This document shows, in pieces, positions 37,266 through 47,078 of a stretch of DNA of 64,000 bases; position 1 is the stretch's first letter; every line of letters starts with the position of its first letter. The stretch is from Marinobacter sp. HL-58. Lineage in GTDB: Bacteria; Pseudomonadota; Gammaproteobacteria; Pseudomonadales; Oleiphilaceae. A model generated the notes under the pieces. That model was not told the origin of the DNA and ran no database searches. It saw nothing but the letters and a program-made list of their open reading frames with translations. The stretch spans positions 180,080 to 244,079 of the forward strand of contig NZ_LIHP01000012.1 in assembly GCF_001314605.1 (NCBI RefSeq), read 5' to 3'. A program made the translations under genes and the position numbers.

Positions 37266-39446
37266 TTACTGCCCATACTTCTCTTTCGCCTTCAGGCGAT
37301 AGGCGTGCAGAAGTGGCTCGGTATAGCCGTTAGGCTGCTCACGGCCCTTCAGCACCAGATCCATCGCGGCCTGGAAGGCAATGCTGTCATCAAAGTCCGG
37401 CGCCATGTTGCGGTAGGACGGGTCATTGGCGTTCTGACGATCAACAACCGCAGCCATGCGCTTCATGGTTTCATGAATCTGCTCTTCGGTGCAGATGCCA
37501 TGATAGAGCCAGTTCGTCAGCAGTTGCGAGGCGATACGCAGCGTGGCACGGTCTTCCATCAGGCCGACATCGTTGATATCCGGAACCTTGGAGCAACCCA
37601 CACCGCTATCGATCCAGCGCACCACGTAACCGAGGATGCCCTGGGCGTTGTTATCCAGTTCCTGCTGAATTTCTTCAGCCGACAGCGACGTCGGATCATC
37701 CATCACCGGTACGGTCAGGATATCGTCCAGGTTGGCGCGGGCGCGGCTTTCCAGCTGCTTCTGAATGTCGGCAACGTTAACCTGATGATAGTGCGTCGCG
37801 TGCAGGGTGGCAGCCGTTGGAGACGGAACCCATGCGGTGTTGGCACCCGCCTTAGGATGACCGATCTTGGCTTCCAGCATACCCGCCATCAGATCCGGCA
37901 TGGCCCACATGCCCTTACCAATCTGGGCAACGCCACGGAATCCGGTTTCCAGGCCGATATCCACGTTCCACTGCTCGTACGCCTGGATCCAGGTGGCCTG
38001 CTTCATCGGCCCCTTGCGGATAAACGGCCCCAGCTCCATGGAGGTGTGGATCTCGTCACCGGTACGATCCAGGAAACCGGTGTTGATAAACACGGCGCGC
38101 TCCTTGGCGGCATGGATGCAGGACTTGAGGTTCACGGTTGTGCGACGCTCTTCGTCCATGATGCCGACTTTCAGTGTGTAGGCCGGCAGCCCAAGCGCAT
38201 CTTCCACGCGGCCGAAGAATTCGTTGGTGAAGGCCACTTCTTCCGGGCCGTGCATCTTGGGCTTCACAATGTAGACAGACCCGGTGGTGCTGTTCTGCAG
38301 CTTGCCGTTACCCTTGAGATCATGAATCGCAATCAGCGATGTCAGCAAACCGTCCATCAGGCCCTCAGGTACTTCGCTGCCGTCCTTCAGCAGGATGGCC
38401 GGATTGGTCATCAGATGACCGACGTTGCGAACGAACATCAGGCTGCGGCCCTTCAGTACCAGCTCACCACCGTCAGGTTTGGTGTAGGAGCGGTCCTGAT
38501 GCATCTTGCGGGTCATCTGCTTCCCGCCCTTCTCGAAGGTTTCTTCCAGATCACCTTTCATCAGTCCCAGCCAGTTACGATAGGCCAGTGCCTTGTCGTC
38601 CGCGTCCACGGCGGCGACAGAGTCTTCGCAGTCCATGATGGTGGTCAGGGCTGACTCCATCAGAACGTCTTTGACGTGGGCGCCGTCGTCCTTGCCAATG
38701 GGATGGCTGGCATCAATCTGGATTTCGAAGTGCATGCCGTTCTTGACCAGCAGGATGCCGGTGGGCGCATCGGCAGCGCCGGTGTAGCCGACAAAACCGG
38801 ATTCGTCTTTCAGGCCGGTGGACTCGCCATTCTGGAGCTTGACCACCAGCTTACCGCCTTCGACCAGGTACCTGGCTGCATCCTTGTGGCTACCGGCGGC
38901 CAGCGGTGCAGAGCTGTCCAGCAGGTTGCGGGCAAACTCGATAACCCTGGCACCACGAACCGGGTTGTATCCGGGGCCTTTCTCGGCGCCGTCTTCCTCG
39001 GAAATAGCGTCGGTGCCGTAAAGGGCATCGTAAAGGCTGCCCCAGCGGGCGTTGGCGGCATTCAGGGCAAAACGGGCGTTCATTACCGGAACCACCAGCT
39101 GGGGGCCGGCCATGGTGGCCACTTCCGGATCCACGTTGGAGGTGGAGATCTTGAAGTCGCCGGGCTCGTCCACCAGGTAGCCGATATCCTTCAGGAACGA
39201 CTTGTACTCGGCCATGTCCAGCTTCTGACCCTTGTGGTCACGGTTCCAGCTGTCCATTTTTTCCTGGATGGCATCGCGCTTGGCGAGCAGTTCCTTGTTG
39301 CGGGGGGCCAGCTCGTGAACAATCTTGTCGAACTCGCTCCAGAATTTGTCAGCATCGACACCGGTACCCGGAATCGCTTCTTTGTTAACGAAATCGAACA
39401 GGTTCTTTGCGACCTGAAGGCCGCCGACTTGTACGCGTTCTGTCAT
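37266..39446 (-). CDS. glcB: Malate synthase G
   Basis: This 726-aa enzyme condenses glyoxylate with acetyl-CoA to malate. It has the isoform G length, the motif [34 protein letters not shown], and the acetyl-CoA pocket [19 protein letters not shown] segment [18 protein letters not shown]. It allows growth on acetate or fatty acids by the glyoxylate shunt or on glycolate. It is a lone gene between folD and cysS. Confidence 0.97.
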   Translation of the reverse strand: MTERVQVGGLQVAKNLFDFVNKEAIPGTGVDADKFWSEFDKIVHELAPRNKELLAKRDAIQEKMDSWNRDHKGQKLDMAEYKSFLKDIGYLVDEPGDFKISTSNVDPEVATMAGPQLVVPVMNARFALNAANARWGSLYDALYGTDAISEEDGAEKGPGYNPVRGARVIEFARNLLDSSAPLAAGSHKDAARYLVEGGKLVVKLQNGESTGLKDESGFVGYTGAADAPTGILLVKNGMHFEIQIDASHPIGKDDGAHVKDVLMESALTTIMDCEDSVAAVDADDKALAYRNWLGLMKGDLEETFEKGGKQMTRKMHQDRSYTKPDGGELVLKGRSLMFVRNVGHLMTNPAILLKDGSEVPEGLMDGLLTSLIAIHDLKGNGKLQNSTTGSVYIVKPKMHGPEEVAFTNEFFGRVEDALGLPAYTLKVGIMDEERRTTVNLKSCIHAAKERAVFINTGFLDRTGDEIHTSMELGPFIRKGPMKQATWIQAYEQWNVDIGLETGFRGVAQIGKGMWAMPDLMAGMLEAKIGHPKAGANTAWVPSPTAATLHATHYHQVNVADIQKQLESRARANLDDILTVPVMDDPTSLSAEEIQQELDNNAQGILGYVVRWIDSGVGCSKVPDINDVGLMEDRATLRIASQLLTNWLYHGICTEEQIHETMKRMAAVVDRQNANDPSYRNMAPDFDDSIAFQAAMDLVLKGREQPNGYTEPLLHAYRLKAKEKYGQ

Positions 39447-39602
39447 CGTTGTTTGCCTCAGTGGGTTACTGTATTCCCTGCCCTTTCCGGCGGATTGTCC
39501 CGGAAGGGCCGTTTTAATTCGAGGGCGGTATTGTACGGGAATTTCCCTACAAGGTCATTCCCGGGCCGACAACCCGACTTCCGGTCAGACCCGGACAGGC
39601 CA

Positions 39603-40985
39603 CTAGCCCCGGCGCCAGCTGGTTCCCTCGCGGCTGTCGTCGAGAATGACCCCCTTTTCCGCCAGCTCATCACGGATACGGTCCGCCTCGGCAAAATCCT
39701 TCCGCTTGCGCGCATCGGCACGGGCCTGGATCATGGCTTCGATATCGTCGGCACTGAGCTCACTGCCGGTATCCGCCTGGAAGAAGGACTCCGGGTCCTG
39801 CTGCAGCAGGCCGAGGATGCTTCCCAGCCTGACCAGCACTGCGGCCTGCTCACTGGCCTGCTCATCGCGGCCTTCCCGGCGATGCTGGTTAATCTCGTTT
39901 GCCACCGCGTGCAGCACCGCAATCGCCCCGGCGGTATTGAAGTCGTCGTCCATGGCTTCGGCGAAGCGTCGGTCATGCTCGGTTTCCGGCACATCCTTGG
40001 CGGGCACCAGTCCACGCAGTGCGTGGTAGAGCCGGGTAAGCGTGCGCCCTGCCTCGGCAAGGTTGTCTTCCGAGTAATCCACCTGGCTGCGGTAGTGACT
40101 GGACACGAGGAAGTAGCGCACCACTTCCGGTGGATACTTTTCGAAGATCTCACGGATGGTGAAGAAGTTGCCCAGGGACTTGGACATCTTTTCCTTGTTC
40201 ACGCGAATGGCACCCGCATGCATCCAGGTGTTCACAAAGGTATGCCCATTGGCACACTCGGACTGGGCAATCTCGTTTTCGTGGTGCGGGAACAGCAGGT
40301 CCGGCCCGCCGCCGTGAATATCGAAGGTTTCCCCCAGGCAGCGGTTGGACATGGCGGAGCACTCAATATGCCAGCCCGGCCGACCGTCACCCCAGGGCGA
40401 GGGCCAACTCACTTCTCCAGGCTTGGCGGCTTTCCAGAGTACGAAATCGGCGGGGCTGCGCTTGGCTTCCTGCACATCCACCCGGGCACCGGCCACCAGG
40501 TCCTCCAGTTTTTTCTTGCTGAGCTTGCCGTATTCGGGGTAGGACTCCACCGAGAAGTACACGTCGCCATTATCGGCAGCGTATGCATGACCGCTGGAGA
40601 CGAGCTTGTGAATCATGGCCACAATTTCGTTGATGTAGTCAGTGGCACAGGGCTCTTCAGTCGGTGAAAGAACGCCCAGCCTGGCCTCATCCTCGTGCAT
40701 GGCCTTGATCATTCTGGCTGTCAGGTCCGAGAATTTTTCGCCGTTCTCTTCCGCTCTCTGCAGGATCTTGTCGTCGATATCAGTGATATTGCGAACGTAA
40801 TGAACATCGTACCCGCGATGACGCAAATACCGCGTAATCACATCAAACGCCACCAACACCCTCGCATGCCCAAGATGACAGTAGTCATACACCGTCATGC
40901 CACACACATACATGCGAACCTTTCCTGGCTCGATCGGCTGAAATTCTTCCTTTTGCTGACTAAGGGTGTTGTAGATTCTAATCAC
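39603..40985 (-). CDS. cysS: Cysteinyl-tRNA synthetase
   Basis: This 460-aa class I synthetase has the zinc cysteine in [20 protein letters not shown] (the HIGH motif is HLGH) and the KMSKS loop in [15 protein letters not shown]. Length is normal. It lies near glnS and ppiB, the usual order in gammaproteobacteria (cysS-glnS-ppiB-lpxH), with repeat element C inserted between cysS and glnS. Confidence 0.97.
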   Translation of the reverse strand: MIRIYNTLSQQKEEFQPIEPGKVRMYVCGMTVYDYCHLGHARVLVAFDVITRYLRHRGYDVHYVRNITDIDDKILQRAEENGEKFSDLTARMIKAMHEDEARLGVLSPTEEPCATDYINEIVAMIHKLVSSGHAYAADNGDVYFSVESYPEYGKLSKKKLEDLVAGARVDVQEAKRSPADFVLWKAAKPGEVSWPSPWGDGRPGWHIECSAMSNRCLGETFDIHGGGPDLLFPHHENEIAQSECANGHTFVNTWMHAGAIRVNKEKMSKSLGNFFTIREIFEKYPPEVVRYFLVSSHYRSQVDYSEDNLAEAGRTLTRLYHALRGLVPAKDVPETEHDRRFAEAMDDDFNTAGAIAVLHAVANEINQHRREGRDEQASEQAAVLVRLGSILGLLQQDPESFFQADTGSELSADDIEAMIQARADARKRKDFAEADRIRDELAEKGVILDDSREGTSWRRG

Positions 40986-41030
40986 GTGATGCCTGTTGTT
41001 TGCCTGATGTATCGGGTTTTAGTGCGGGCC

Positions 41031-41142
41031 GCCGTCAGGCCGGGGGCATCCCTCCGGGACACGCCGTGAATACGTCCCTGTAGGCTCGTAAAAAACATCC
41101 CTGTTTTTTACGGTCCCGGAGGGATGCCCCCGGCCCGACGGC
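41031..41142 (+). repeat. Structured repeat element C (30-bp arms)
   Basis: Arms 41031-41060 and 41113-41142 pair at 29 of 30 positions (sequence GCCGTC...GGGGGCATCC and its complement). The 52-nt interior starts ACGC like A and B. It has a TAC/GTA hairpin with loop GTCCCT (41071-41082) and a perfect 10-bp hairpin GTAAAAAACA/TGTTTTTTAC (41088-41111) with loop TCCC. Loops and the spacer GCTYG match A and B, while the hairpin stems and outer arms do not. Confidence 0.85.
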
Positions 41143-41171
41143 TCCTTCGACTTTGTTCGTGCCTTCAGATA

Positions 41172-42848
41172 TTACTTGCTCTTTCCCCATGAATCCCGGA
41201 GGGTCACGGTCCGATTAAACACCGGCCGTCCGGCTGCGGCCGTCAGTTCCTGGTCGCAGAAAAAGTAGCCTTCCCGCTCGAACTGGTATGGCAGATCCGT
41301 CCGTGGCGTAGCCAGGCTCTTCTCTACCCTGGCGCCTTTGAGGACGATCAGAGATTCCGGGTTAATAGAGTCCACAAAATCGGTTTCTTTGTCGCTGTCT
41401 GGCGATTCGTGGGTAAACAGACGGTCGTATTGATTGATGTCCGTTTCAACGCTGTCGGTTGCCGACACCCAGTGAACCACACCGTTCGGTTTATAACCTT
41501 CGGGATTCACACCCAGAGTATTGGGGTCGTATTCGCACTTCAGCTCGACAATCTCACCGCTGTTATCGCGGATAACCTCACGGCAGGTCATCACATACCC
41601 ACCCCGCAGGCGCACCGCCTGATCCGGGGCCAGGCGCTTCCATTTGCGGGGCGGCTCTTCGGTGAAATCTTCCCGGTCGATATACAGGGTCTGGCTCCAG
41701 GTAACTTCCCGCTCGCCCATGTCCGGGTCCTGGGGATGAACCGGCAACACCAGGGTTTCGGTCTTGTCTTCCGGATAGTTGGTCAGGGTCACCTTCAGCG
41801 GGCGCATGACACACATGGCGCGGGGCGCACGGGTGTTCAGGTCTTCGCGGATGGCGTGTTCCAGCATGCCCATATCCACGGTGCCGCCGGCCTTGTTGAC
41901 GCCGATCATGTCGCAGAACGTACGGATGGATTCGGGGGTATAACCACGGCGGCGCATACCCGAAATAGTCGGCATCCGGGGATCGTTCCAGCCGTCCACG
42001 AAGCCTTCGTCCACCAGACGCTTGAGCTTGCGTTTGCTGGTGATGGTGTAGTTCAGGTTCAGCCGCGCAAACTCGATCTGGCGCGGCTGGCAGGGAGCGG
42101 AGATGTTCTCCAGTACCCAGTCATAAAGTGGCCGGTGGTCCTCGAACTCCAGGGTGCACAAAGAGTGGGTGATCCCCTCCATGGCGTCGGAAATCGGGTG
42201 GGTGAAGTCGTACATCGGGTAGATGCACCACTTGTCGCCAGTCTGATGGTGATCGGCATAGCGAATGCGGTACAGGATCGGGTCCCGCATGTTGATGTTG
42301 GGGGATGCCATATCAATCTTCGCACGCAGCACCAACTCACCGTTCTCGTACTTGCCATCGCGCATGTCGCGGAACAGCTGCAGATTTTCTTCCACCGGGC
42401 GGTCGCGATAGGGGCTGTTCTGGCCGGGTTCTTTCAGGGTGCCCCGGTACGCGGCCATCTGGTCGGCGGTAAGCGCACACACGTAGGCCTTGCCCTTTTC
42501 AATCAGCTCAACGGCGAAGTCATAGATGGCATCGAAATAATCCGAGGCATAGCGCACCTCACCGGCCCACTCATAGCCCAGCCAGTGCACATCCTGCTTG
42601 ATGGCATCGATGTACTCCTGGGATTCCTTTTCCGGGTTGGTGTCGTCAAACCGCAGGGTGCAAACACCATCAAACGTTTCGGCGATGCCGAAGTTCAGGC
42701 AGATCGACTTGGCATGACCGATGTGCAGGTAACCATTGGGCTCCGGCGGAAACCGTGTCACCACCTTCCCCGTGTGCTCGCCTTTGGCAATGGCGTCTTC
42801 AATCAGGCTCTGGATGAAGTTATGGGCTTTCTTGGACTCGGCGCTCAT
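41172..42848 (-). CDS. glnS: Glutaminyl-tRNA synthetase
   Basis: This 558-aa class I enzyme charges tRNA-Gln. The HIGH motif lies in [20 protein letters not shown], and the KMSKS-equivalent is [15 protein letters not shown]. It has the C-terminal beta-barrel anticodon-binding region. It is divergent from ppiB with 138 nt between them. Confidence 0.97.
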   Translation of the reverse strand: MSAESKKAHNFIQSLIEDAIAKGEHTGKVVTRFPPEPNGYLHIGHAKSICLNFGIAETFDGVCTLRFDDTNPEKESQEYIDAIKQDVHWLGYEWAGEVRYASDYFDAIYDFAVELIEKGKAYVCALTADQMAAYRGTLKEPGQNSPYRDRPVEENLQLFRDMRDGKYENGELVLRAKIDMASPNINMRDPILYRIRYADHHQTGDKWCIYPMYDFTHPISDAMEGITHSLCTLEFEDHRPLYDWVLENISAPCQPRQIEFARLNLNYTITSKRKLKRLVDEGFVDGWNDPRMPTISGMRRRGYTPESIRTFCDMIGVNKAGGTVDMGMLEHAIREDLNTRAPRAMCVMRPLKVTLTNYPEDKTETLVLPVHPQDPDMGEREVTWSQTLYIDREDFTEEPPRKWKRLAPDQAVRLRGGYVMTCREVIRDNSGEIVELKCEYDPNTLGVNPEGYKPNGVVHWVSATDSVETDINQYDRLFTHESPDSDKETDFVDSINPESLIVLKGARVEKSLATPRTDLPYQFEREGYFFCDQELTAAAGRPVFNRTVTLRDSWGKSK

Positions 42849-42986
42849 ACAATCTCAATCATAGGGTGTGGGTCTGAAACCGCGTATTATACTCACAAAT
42901 CATTGCCTAACTCATGCACACGTACAAACTCTTAAGTACAATACCCCCATCGATGCTCCATATACCCATTTGAACAGGAAACCCTG

Positions 42987-43496
42987 ATGATTCTGCTGAA
43001 AACCTCCCACGGTGATATCAAACTGGAACTTGATTACGACAATGCCCCGGAGACCGCGAAAAACTTTGAGCAGTATGTCCGTGAAGGTTTTTACGACGGG
43101 CTGATTTTTCATCGTGTGATCAGCAACTTCATGATTCAGGGCGGCGGCTTCGAGCCGGGGATGACTCCGCGCAAAACCCGCGAACCCATCAGGAATGAAG
43201 CCAACAACGGTCTCAGCAATATGCAGGGCACCGTTGCCATGGCCCGCACCATGGACCCCCACTCCGCCACCGCCCAGTTCTTTATCAACGTCGAGAATAA
43301 CGGCTTCCTCGACCATACCGCCGAGAATGCCGAGGGCTGGGGTTACTGTGTATTCGGCAAGGTTGTGGAGGGCATGGATACCGTTAATGCCATTCGTGCC
43401 GTGCGCACCACCATGCGATCAGGCCATCAGGACGTTCCCGCCGACGACGTGGTTATCGAAAAAGCCGAGGTTGTAGAGGACGGAGGCGCGGCGTGA
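42987..43496 (+). CDS. ppiB: Cytoplasmic cyclophilin, peptidyl-prolyl isomerase B
   Basis: This 169-aa cyclophilin catalyses prolyl isomerisation. There is no signal peptide, so it is cytoplasmic. The signature [19 protein letters not shown] and [18 protein letters not shown] are the active-site segments. It overlaps the lpxH start by 4 nt (GTGA), so the two are translationally coupled. Confidence 0.95.
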   Translation: MILLKTSHGDIKLELDYDNAPETAKNFEQYVREGFYDGLIFHRVISNFMIQGGGFEPGMTPRKTREPIRNEANNGLSNMQGTVAMARTMDPHSATAQFFINVENNGFLDHTAENAEGWGYCVFGKVVEGMDTVNAIRAVRTTMRSGHQDVPADDVVIEKAEVVEDGGAA

Positions 43497-44218
43497 CCAC
43501 GCTGTTTATCTCTGATCTTCACCTGGAAGAATCCCGGCCGGACATTACCAACGCATTCCTGGCGTTTCTGGAGGAACAAGCCCGGGGCGCGGAACAGCTC
43601 TTCATCCTCGGTGACTTTTTTGAAGCCTGGATCGGTGATGACGAACGAACGCCACTTCAGGAACAGGTCGCAGAAGCCCTGCGGGCGCTCAGCGAGGCCG
43701 GCACGGCACTGTTCCTGATGCACGGCAACCGGGACTTCCTGATTGGTGAGGATTACTGCAACCGAATCGGCGCCACCCTGCTGGACGACCCGACGGTGAT
43801 AGACCTGTACGGCACGCCCAGCCTGCTGATGCACGGCGACAGCCTGTGCACCGCCGACGTGGAATACCAGAAGTTCCGCGCCAATATGCGCAATCCGCAA
43901 TGGCAGCAGATGATTCTCCAGCGCCCGCTGGCAGAACGCCAGCAGATGGCGCGGCAGTTGCGGGAAATCAGCATGGCGAAGAACAAGGGCAAGGAAGAGT
44001 TCATCATGGACGTCACACCGGACGAAGTGGTGAAGGAGATGGAAGCCCACGGGGTACAGCGCATGATTCACGGCCATACCCACCGGCCTGCGGTTCACGA
44101 ACTGGAAGCCAACGGTAAGCCCGCCAGACGAATTGTGCTGGGAGACTGGGACGAAAATGTCTGGTGGCTGGAAGTAGCCCCCGGGCAGGAACCGATGCTG
44201 AAAAAACATCCCCTGTAA
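43493..44218 (+). CDS. lpxH: UDP-2,3-diacylglucosamine diphosphatase
   Basis: This 241-aa metallophosphoesterase makes lipid X from UDP-diacylglucosamine in lipid A synthesis at the inner membrane. Metal ligands are visible in [41 protein letters not shown] and [11 protein letters not shown]. It begins with GTG overlapping the ppiB stop. A GGGCCGGG/CCCGGCCC stem (44224-44248) without a T-run follows and separates it from the convergent lipoprotein gene. Confidence 0.95.
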   Translation: MTTLFISDLHLEESRPDITNAFLAFLEEQARGAEQLFILGDFFEAWIGDDERTPLQEQVAEALRALSEAGTALFLMHGNRDFLIGEDYCNRIGATLLDDPTVIDLYGTPSLLMHGDSLCTADVEYQKFRANMRNPQWQQMILQRPLAERQQMARQLREISMAKNKGKEEFIMDVTPDEVVKEMEAHGVQRMIHGHTHRPAVHELEANGKPARRIVLGDWDENVWWLEVAPGQEPMLKKHPL

Positions 44219-44254
44219 GGTCCGGGCCGGGGCATCCGTACCCGGCCCTGCACT

Positions 44255-45082
44255 CTACTGGTCAGGTTCGCGATAGGTTTCAATCCGCGCCAGCCACCCC
44301 GGCAGCCATTTCTCACGCTCTATGTCACGGGGGGCATTCCCTGCACGGCGGGTAAGTATAGCCTTTGCAGCCTCCTGAAAGCGCTGCAGTGCCGGTTGGT
44401 CATTATCAGCCATGGCTTGAAGCACCTGAAGCAGTCCCCAGCCCTGCCCTCGGTAGGTCTCCTTCCCTGAAAGCCCTTCTCCCTTGAAGTTGACGTAATC
44501 GACGACGGCGTAGGTACCACCAGGTGTTGCCAACAGATCCCGCAGGTGATCCCGCAGCATTACCTGTTGCGAATCCGGGGCTCCGGCCACTACCTCTTCA
44601 AGGGCATTGCGCGCCCGACGCACAATAAACTCAGCCTGCACGCCACGGGTCGCCCACAGGAATTCCCGCAATGAGGACACCCGGCCGTCTTTATCTTCTT
44701 CCTGAGAAAAGGTGGCGCGATCCGGCCAGGGTGCATCCAGCGGCTCCAGCTCATTCAGCCATTCCGGCAATGGAACGCCCTGGTCTCTCATAAAGCGAAT
44801 CAGGGCCGGAAAGCTCTCCACAAACGGCCCGTCCACGTTGGTGGGGTACCAGATGAAATGGCCGATGCCCAGTGACGGAAAGGCTTCACCCTGATTCCAG
44901 TGAACCAGGCAAGCCTGTTTGCCGGCACACTCGTTACGGAACACCTGGTCACCGATCCAGATCAGCTCGCCGGGAGTAAGCTTGATATCGGGTACACCCT
45001 TATCGGTGTTTTGCAGGCACCCTGAAAGCACAAACATCAGCAACACCCCGATTAACAGGGGGTCATAATTAACACGCGACAT
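44255..45082 (-). CDS. Lipoprotein of unknown function
   Basis: This 275-aa protein has a lipoprotein signal ending VLSGC (Cys22). I chose the ATG at 45082, with GGAGG six bases upstream; the frame stays open further upstream but without a signal. The mature part has two tryptophan-rich segments, LIWIGDQVFRNECAG and SLGIGHFIWYPTNVDGPFVE, then a helical charged region. GIGHF recalls the GxGH of lysozyme-like enzymes, but a catalytic glutamate cannot be assigned. I do not recognise the family. It is divergent from the LtaS-like gene, so a cell-envelope role is plausible. Confidence 0.7.
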   Translation of the reverse strand: MSRVNYDPLLIGVLLMFVLSGCLQNTDKGVPDIKLTPGELIWIGDQVFRNECAGKQACLVHWNQGEAFPSLGIGHFIWYPTNVDGPFVESFPALIRFMRDQGVPLPEWLNELEPLDAPWPDRATFSQEEDKDGRVSSLREFLWATRGVQAEFIVRRARNALEEVVAGAPDSQQVMLRDHLRDLLATPGGTYAVVDYVNFKGEGLSGKETYRGQGWGLLQVLQAMADNDQPALQRFQEAAKAILTRRAGNAPRDIEREKWLPGWLARIETYREPDQ

Positions 45083-45181
45083 TGCCAGCCTCCGGGCGGT
45101 GGGGATACCCTGTTTTACAGGAATGTTGCCACGCACCCCAGCACTGGCAGCCGGAACCCGTGGCAGACACCGGATAATACT

Positions 45182-47044
45182 ATGGCATTTTTCTCTGGGC
45201 TTTATACCCGACATTTCGCACGCACCGTGCCCCTTGCACTTTGCTGGCTGCTGATTGTCAGGGCAAGCCATATTCTGCAAAGCGGTATCTGGCCAAACCC
45301 TGTGGGCATGATTGCCAGTGATCTGGCCGGGGCATTGGTTCTGGCGGTTTTGCTGACCATCACGGCAGGGGCGTTCAGGGTGCTGCTGATCCTGCTGCTC
45401 GGCTGTGCAGCTTTTGTAGCCGGCATGCACCTGACTGTCCACGGTACGCTGTTTCAGCTATCGCTCATCGGCAAAGGTGTGGACCCGACCTTCGTGACCG
45501 GAAGCCTTCTCAACAGGCATTCACTGCTGCTTCCGGTATACCTGGTTCTGGCCTGGACTCTCCACTGGCTGCATCGCCGGTTAGTGAATGATCCTGTCGT
45601 GGGCAGAAAAGGGCTGGCTGCATTCGCAGCGCTGGTTATAGCGGTCTACAGCGTATCCTTCCAGAGCCTCACAACACCAACCAACAACCTGGTAGCCAGT
45701 TTCTTTTCCCAGATTCCAGGGGCCCTTACCACTCCTTTCGCAGCGTCAGTCACTGAGGAAAATGAACAAGCAGAAAGCCCACAGGAGGTTCGGGACGACA
45801 CCAACTTCTTCCACCAGCAGATGGCCGCTCCTGATGTGGACGATCAACCCAACGTGTTGCTGATCATGATTGAAGGCTTGTCGGCCGGCTATTTTCCAAG
45901 TGTGAGTGAATACCACGATCTGGACCCCTCCGTTGAACTGCACAGCCTTGAGGAAAATCTCGACCGGCATGGATTCCGCATCTACCGCAACGCCCTGAGC
46001 ATGGAACGGCAGACAGACAGGGGAACCTTTTCCATTCTCTGCGGTGAATACCCGGATTTTCGCAGGCAATCCAGAAAAATGGTGGATGTGGCCGAAGACC
46101 GGGCAAGCGCGGACTGCATGCCGGCACGACTCCAGGAAAACGGATACACCACCGCTTACTGGCAGGCTGCGCCGCTGGATTACATGCAGAAAGGTGACTT
46201 CATGCCACGAGTTGGATTCAAGGACGTGACCGGCGCAGAAGTTTTCACCGCTGAGGGGGAAGAAATTGAAGGTTGGGGCCCACCCGATCCGGAGTATTTC
46301 AGCAACATCGCTGAACGCCTTCGCGACCTGGATTCCACCGCCACCCCATGGATGGTCACACTGCTCAACGTGGGCACTCACCACCCGTTCAATACCGGAG
46401 ACACTGACGGGGAGAACCAGGAGTTTGACAGGGAAGATCTTGAAGAGCTTGCCCGGGCAGAGCCCCAGGAAGCTCGTCGAAAAGCCATGAAAACCATGGA
46501 AGAGTCATTGAACCGGTTTCTTGATGACCTCGGTGCCGGGGGCATTCTTGACGACACGATGGTAATCCTCACCTCCGACGAATCCGGAGGATTTATCAGA
46601 CAGGATCCCGAATCCGTGCCACTTAACAGCAATGTCGGGGTACTGGCGGTGAGGCCTCCCGACGGAGATTCACTGGATCGCTATGCCCCCGAGAACCAGA
46701 TTGTCGCCCAGATTGACGTTCCCCCGACGATACTGGACACCACCGGGCTGGGCAAAGAAACCGGCGACATGATCGGAAGAAGCCTGCTGGTCCGGCAGAA
46801 GAACGCAGAGCGGGACCTGCTGCTTGCCGATACCTACACCGGGCTGAAATACTTTCTGAGGGAGTCGGGGCAGTTGCTGAGCTGCAGTGAACTGATGACT
46901 AACTGCAGCACGTGGAATTTCAACCCGGAACGGTTGTTCGGTTCACTGGAGGAGCAGACCAATGTTGATCCGTTTCTTACCTTCGAGGAACGTACAGCAC
47001 TGTTCAACAATGCTGCCGATATGAAACCTGTTGAAAATCCATGA
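45182..47044 (+). CDS. LtaS-like membrane phosphoglycerol transferase / sulfatase-fold protein
   Basis: This 620-aa protein has about five N-terminal membrane segments and a periplasmic alkaline-phosphatase-fold domain of the LtaS/OpgB group, which transfers glycerol phosphate from phosphatidylglycerol. Metal and nucleophile residues in context are Glu231 (LLIMIEGLSAGYF) and a Thr at about 278 (MERQTDRGTFSIL). The C-terminal metal motif is TSDESGG (Asp466-Glu467), where LtaS has Asp-His. Whether the Glu still binds manganese is unclear. The gdpD-like gene follows after 35 nt, so both probably act on glycerol-phosphate polymers or lipids. The acceptor is unknown. Confidence 0.75.
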   Translation: MAFFSGLYTRHFARTVPLALCWLLIVRASHILQSGIWPNPVGMIASDLAGALVLAVLLTITAGAFRVLLILLLGCAAFVAGMHLTVHGTLFQLSLIGKGVDPTFVTGSLLNRHSLLLPVYLVLAWTLHWLHRRLVNDPVVGRKGLAAFAALVIAVYSVSFQSLTTPTNNLVASFFSQIPGALTTPFAASVTEENEQAESPQEVRDDTNFFHQQMAAPDVDDQPNVLLIMIEGLSAGYFPSVSEYHDLDPSVELHSLEENLDRHGFRIYRNALSMERQTDRGTFSILCGEYPDFRRQSRKMVDVAEDRASADCMPARLQENGYTTAYWQAAPLDYMQKGDFMPRVGFKDVTGAEVFTAEGEEIEGWGPPDPEYFSNIAERLRDLDSTATPWMVTLLNVGTHHPFNTGDTDGENQEFDREDLEELARAEPQEARRKAMKTMEESLNRFLDDLGAGGILDDTMVILTSDESGGFIRQDPESVPLNSNVGVLAVRPPDGDSLDRYAPENQIVAQIDVPPTILDTTGLGKETGDMIGRSLLVRQKNAERDLLLADTYTGLKYFLRESGQLLSCSELMTNCSTWNFNPERLFGSLEEQTNVDPFLTFEERTALFNNAADMKPVENP

Positions 47045-47078
47045 AGCAGAAACTTCAAACCGGGAGATCCTAACCTGA

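Noticed and set aside
37251..40667. Two long open frames antisense to glcB and cysS
   Set aside because: Both are shadows of highly conserved enzymes; neither has domain signatures.
41409..42935. A 508-codon open frame antisense to glnS
   Set aside because: It is explained by the GC-rich codon use of glnS on the opposite strand.
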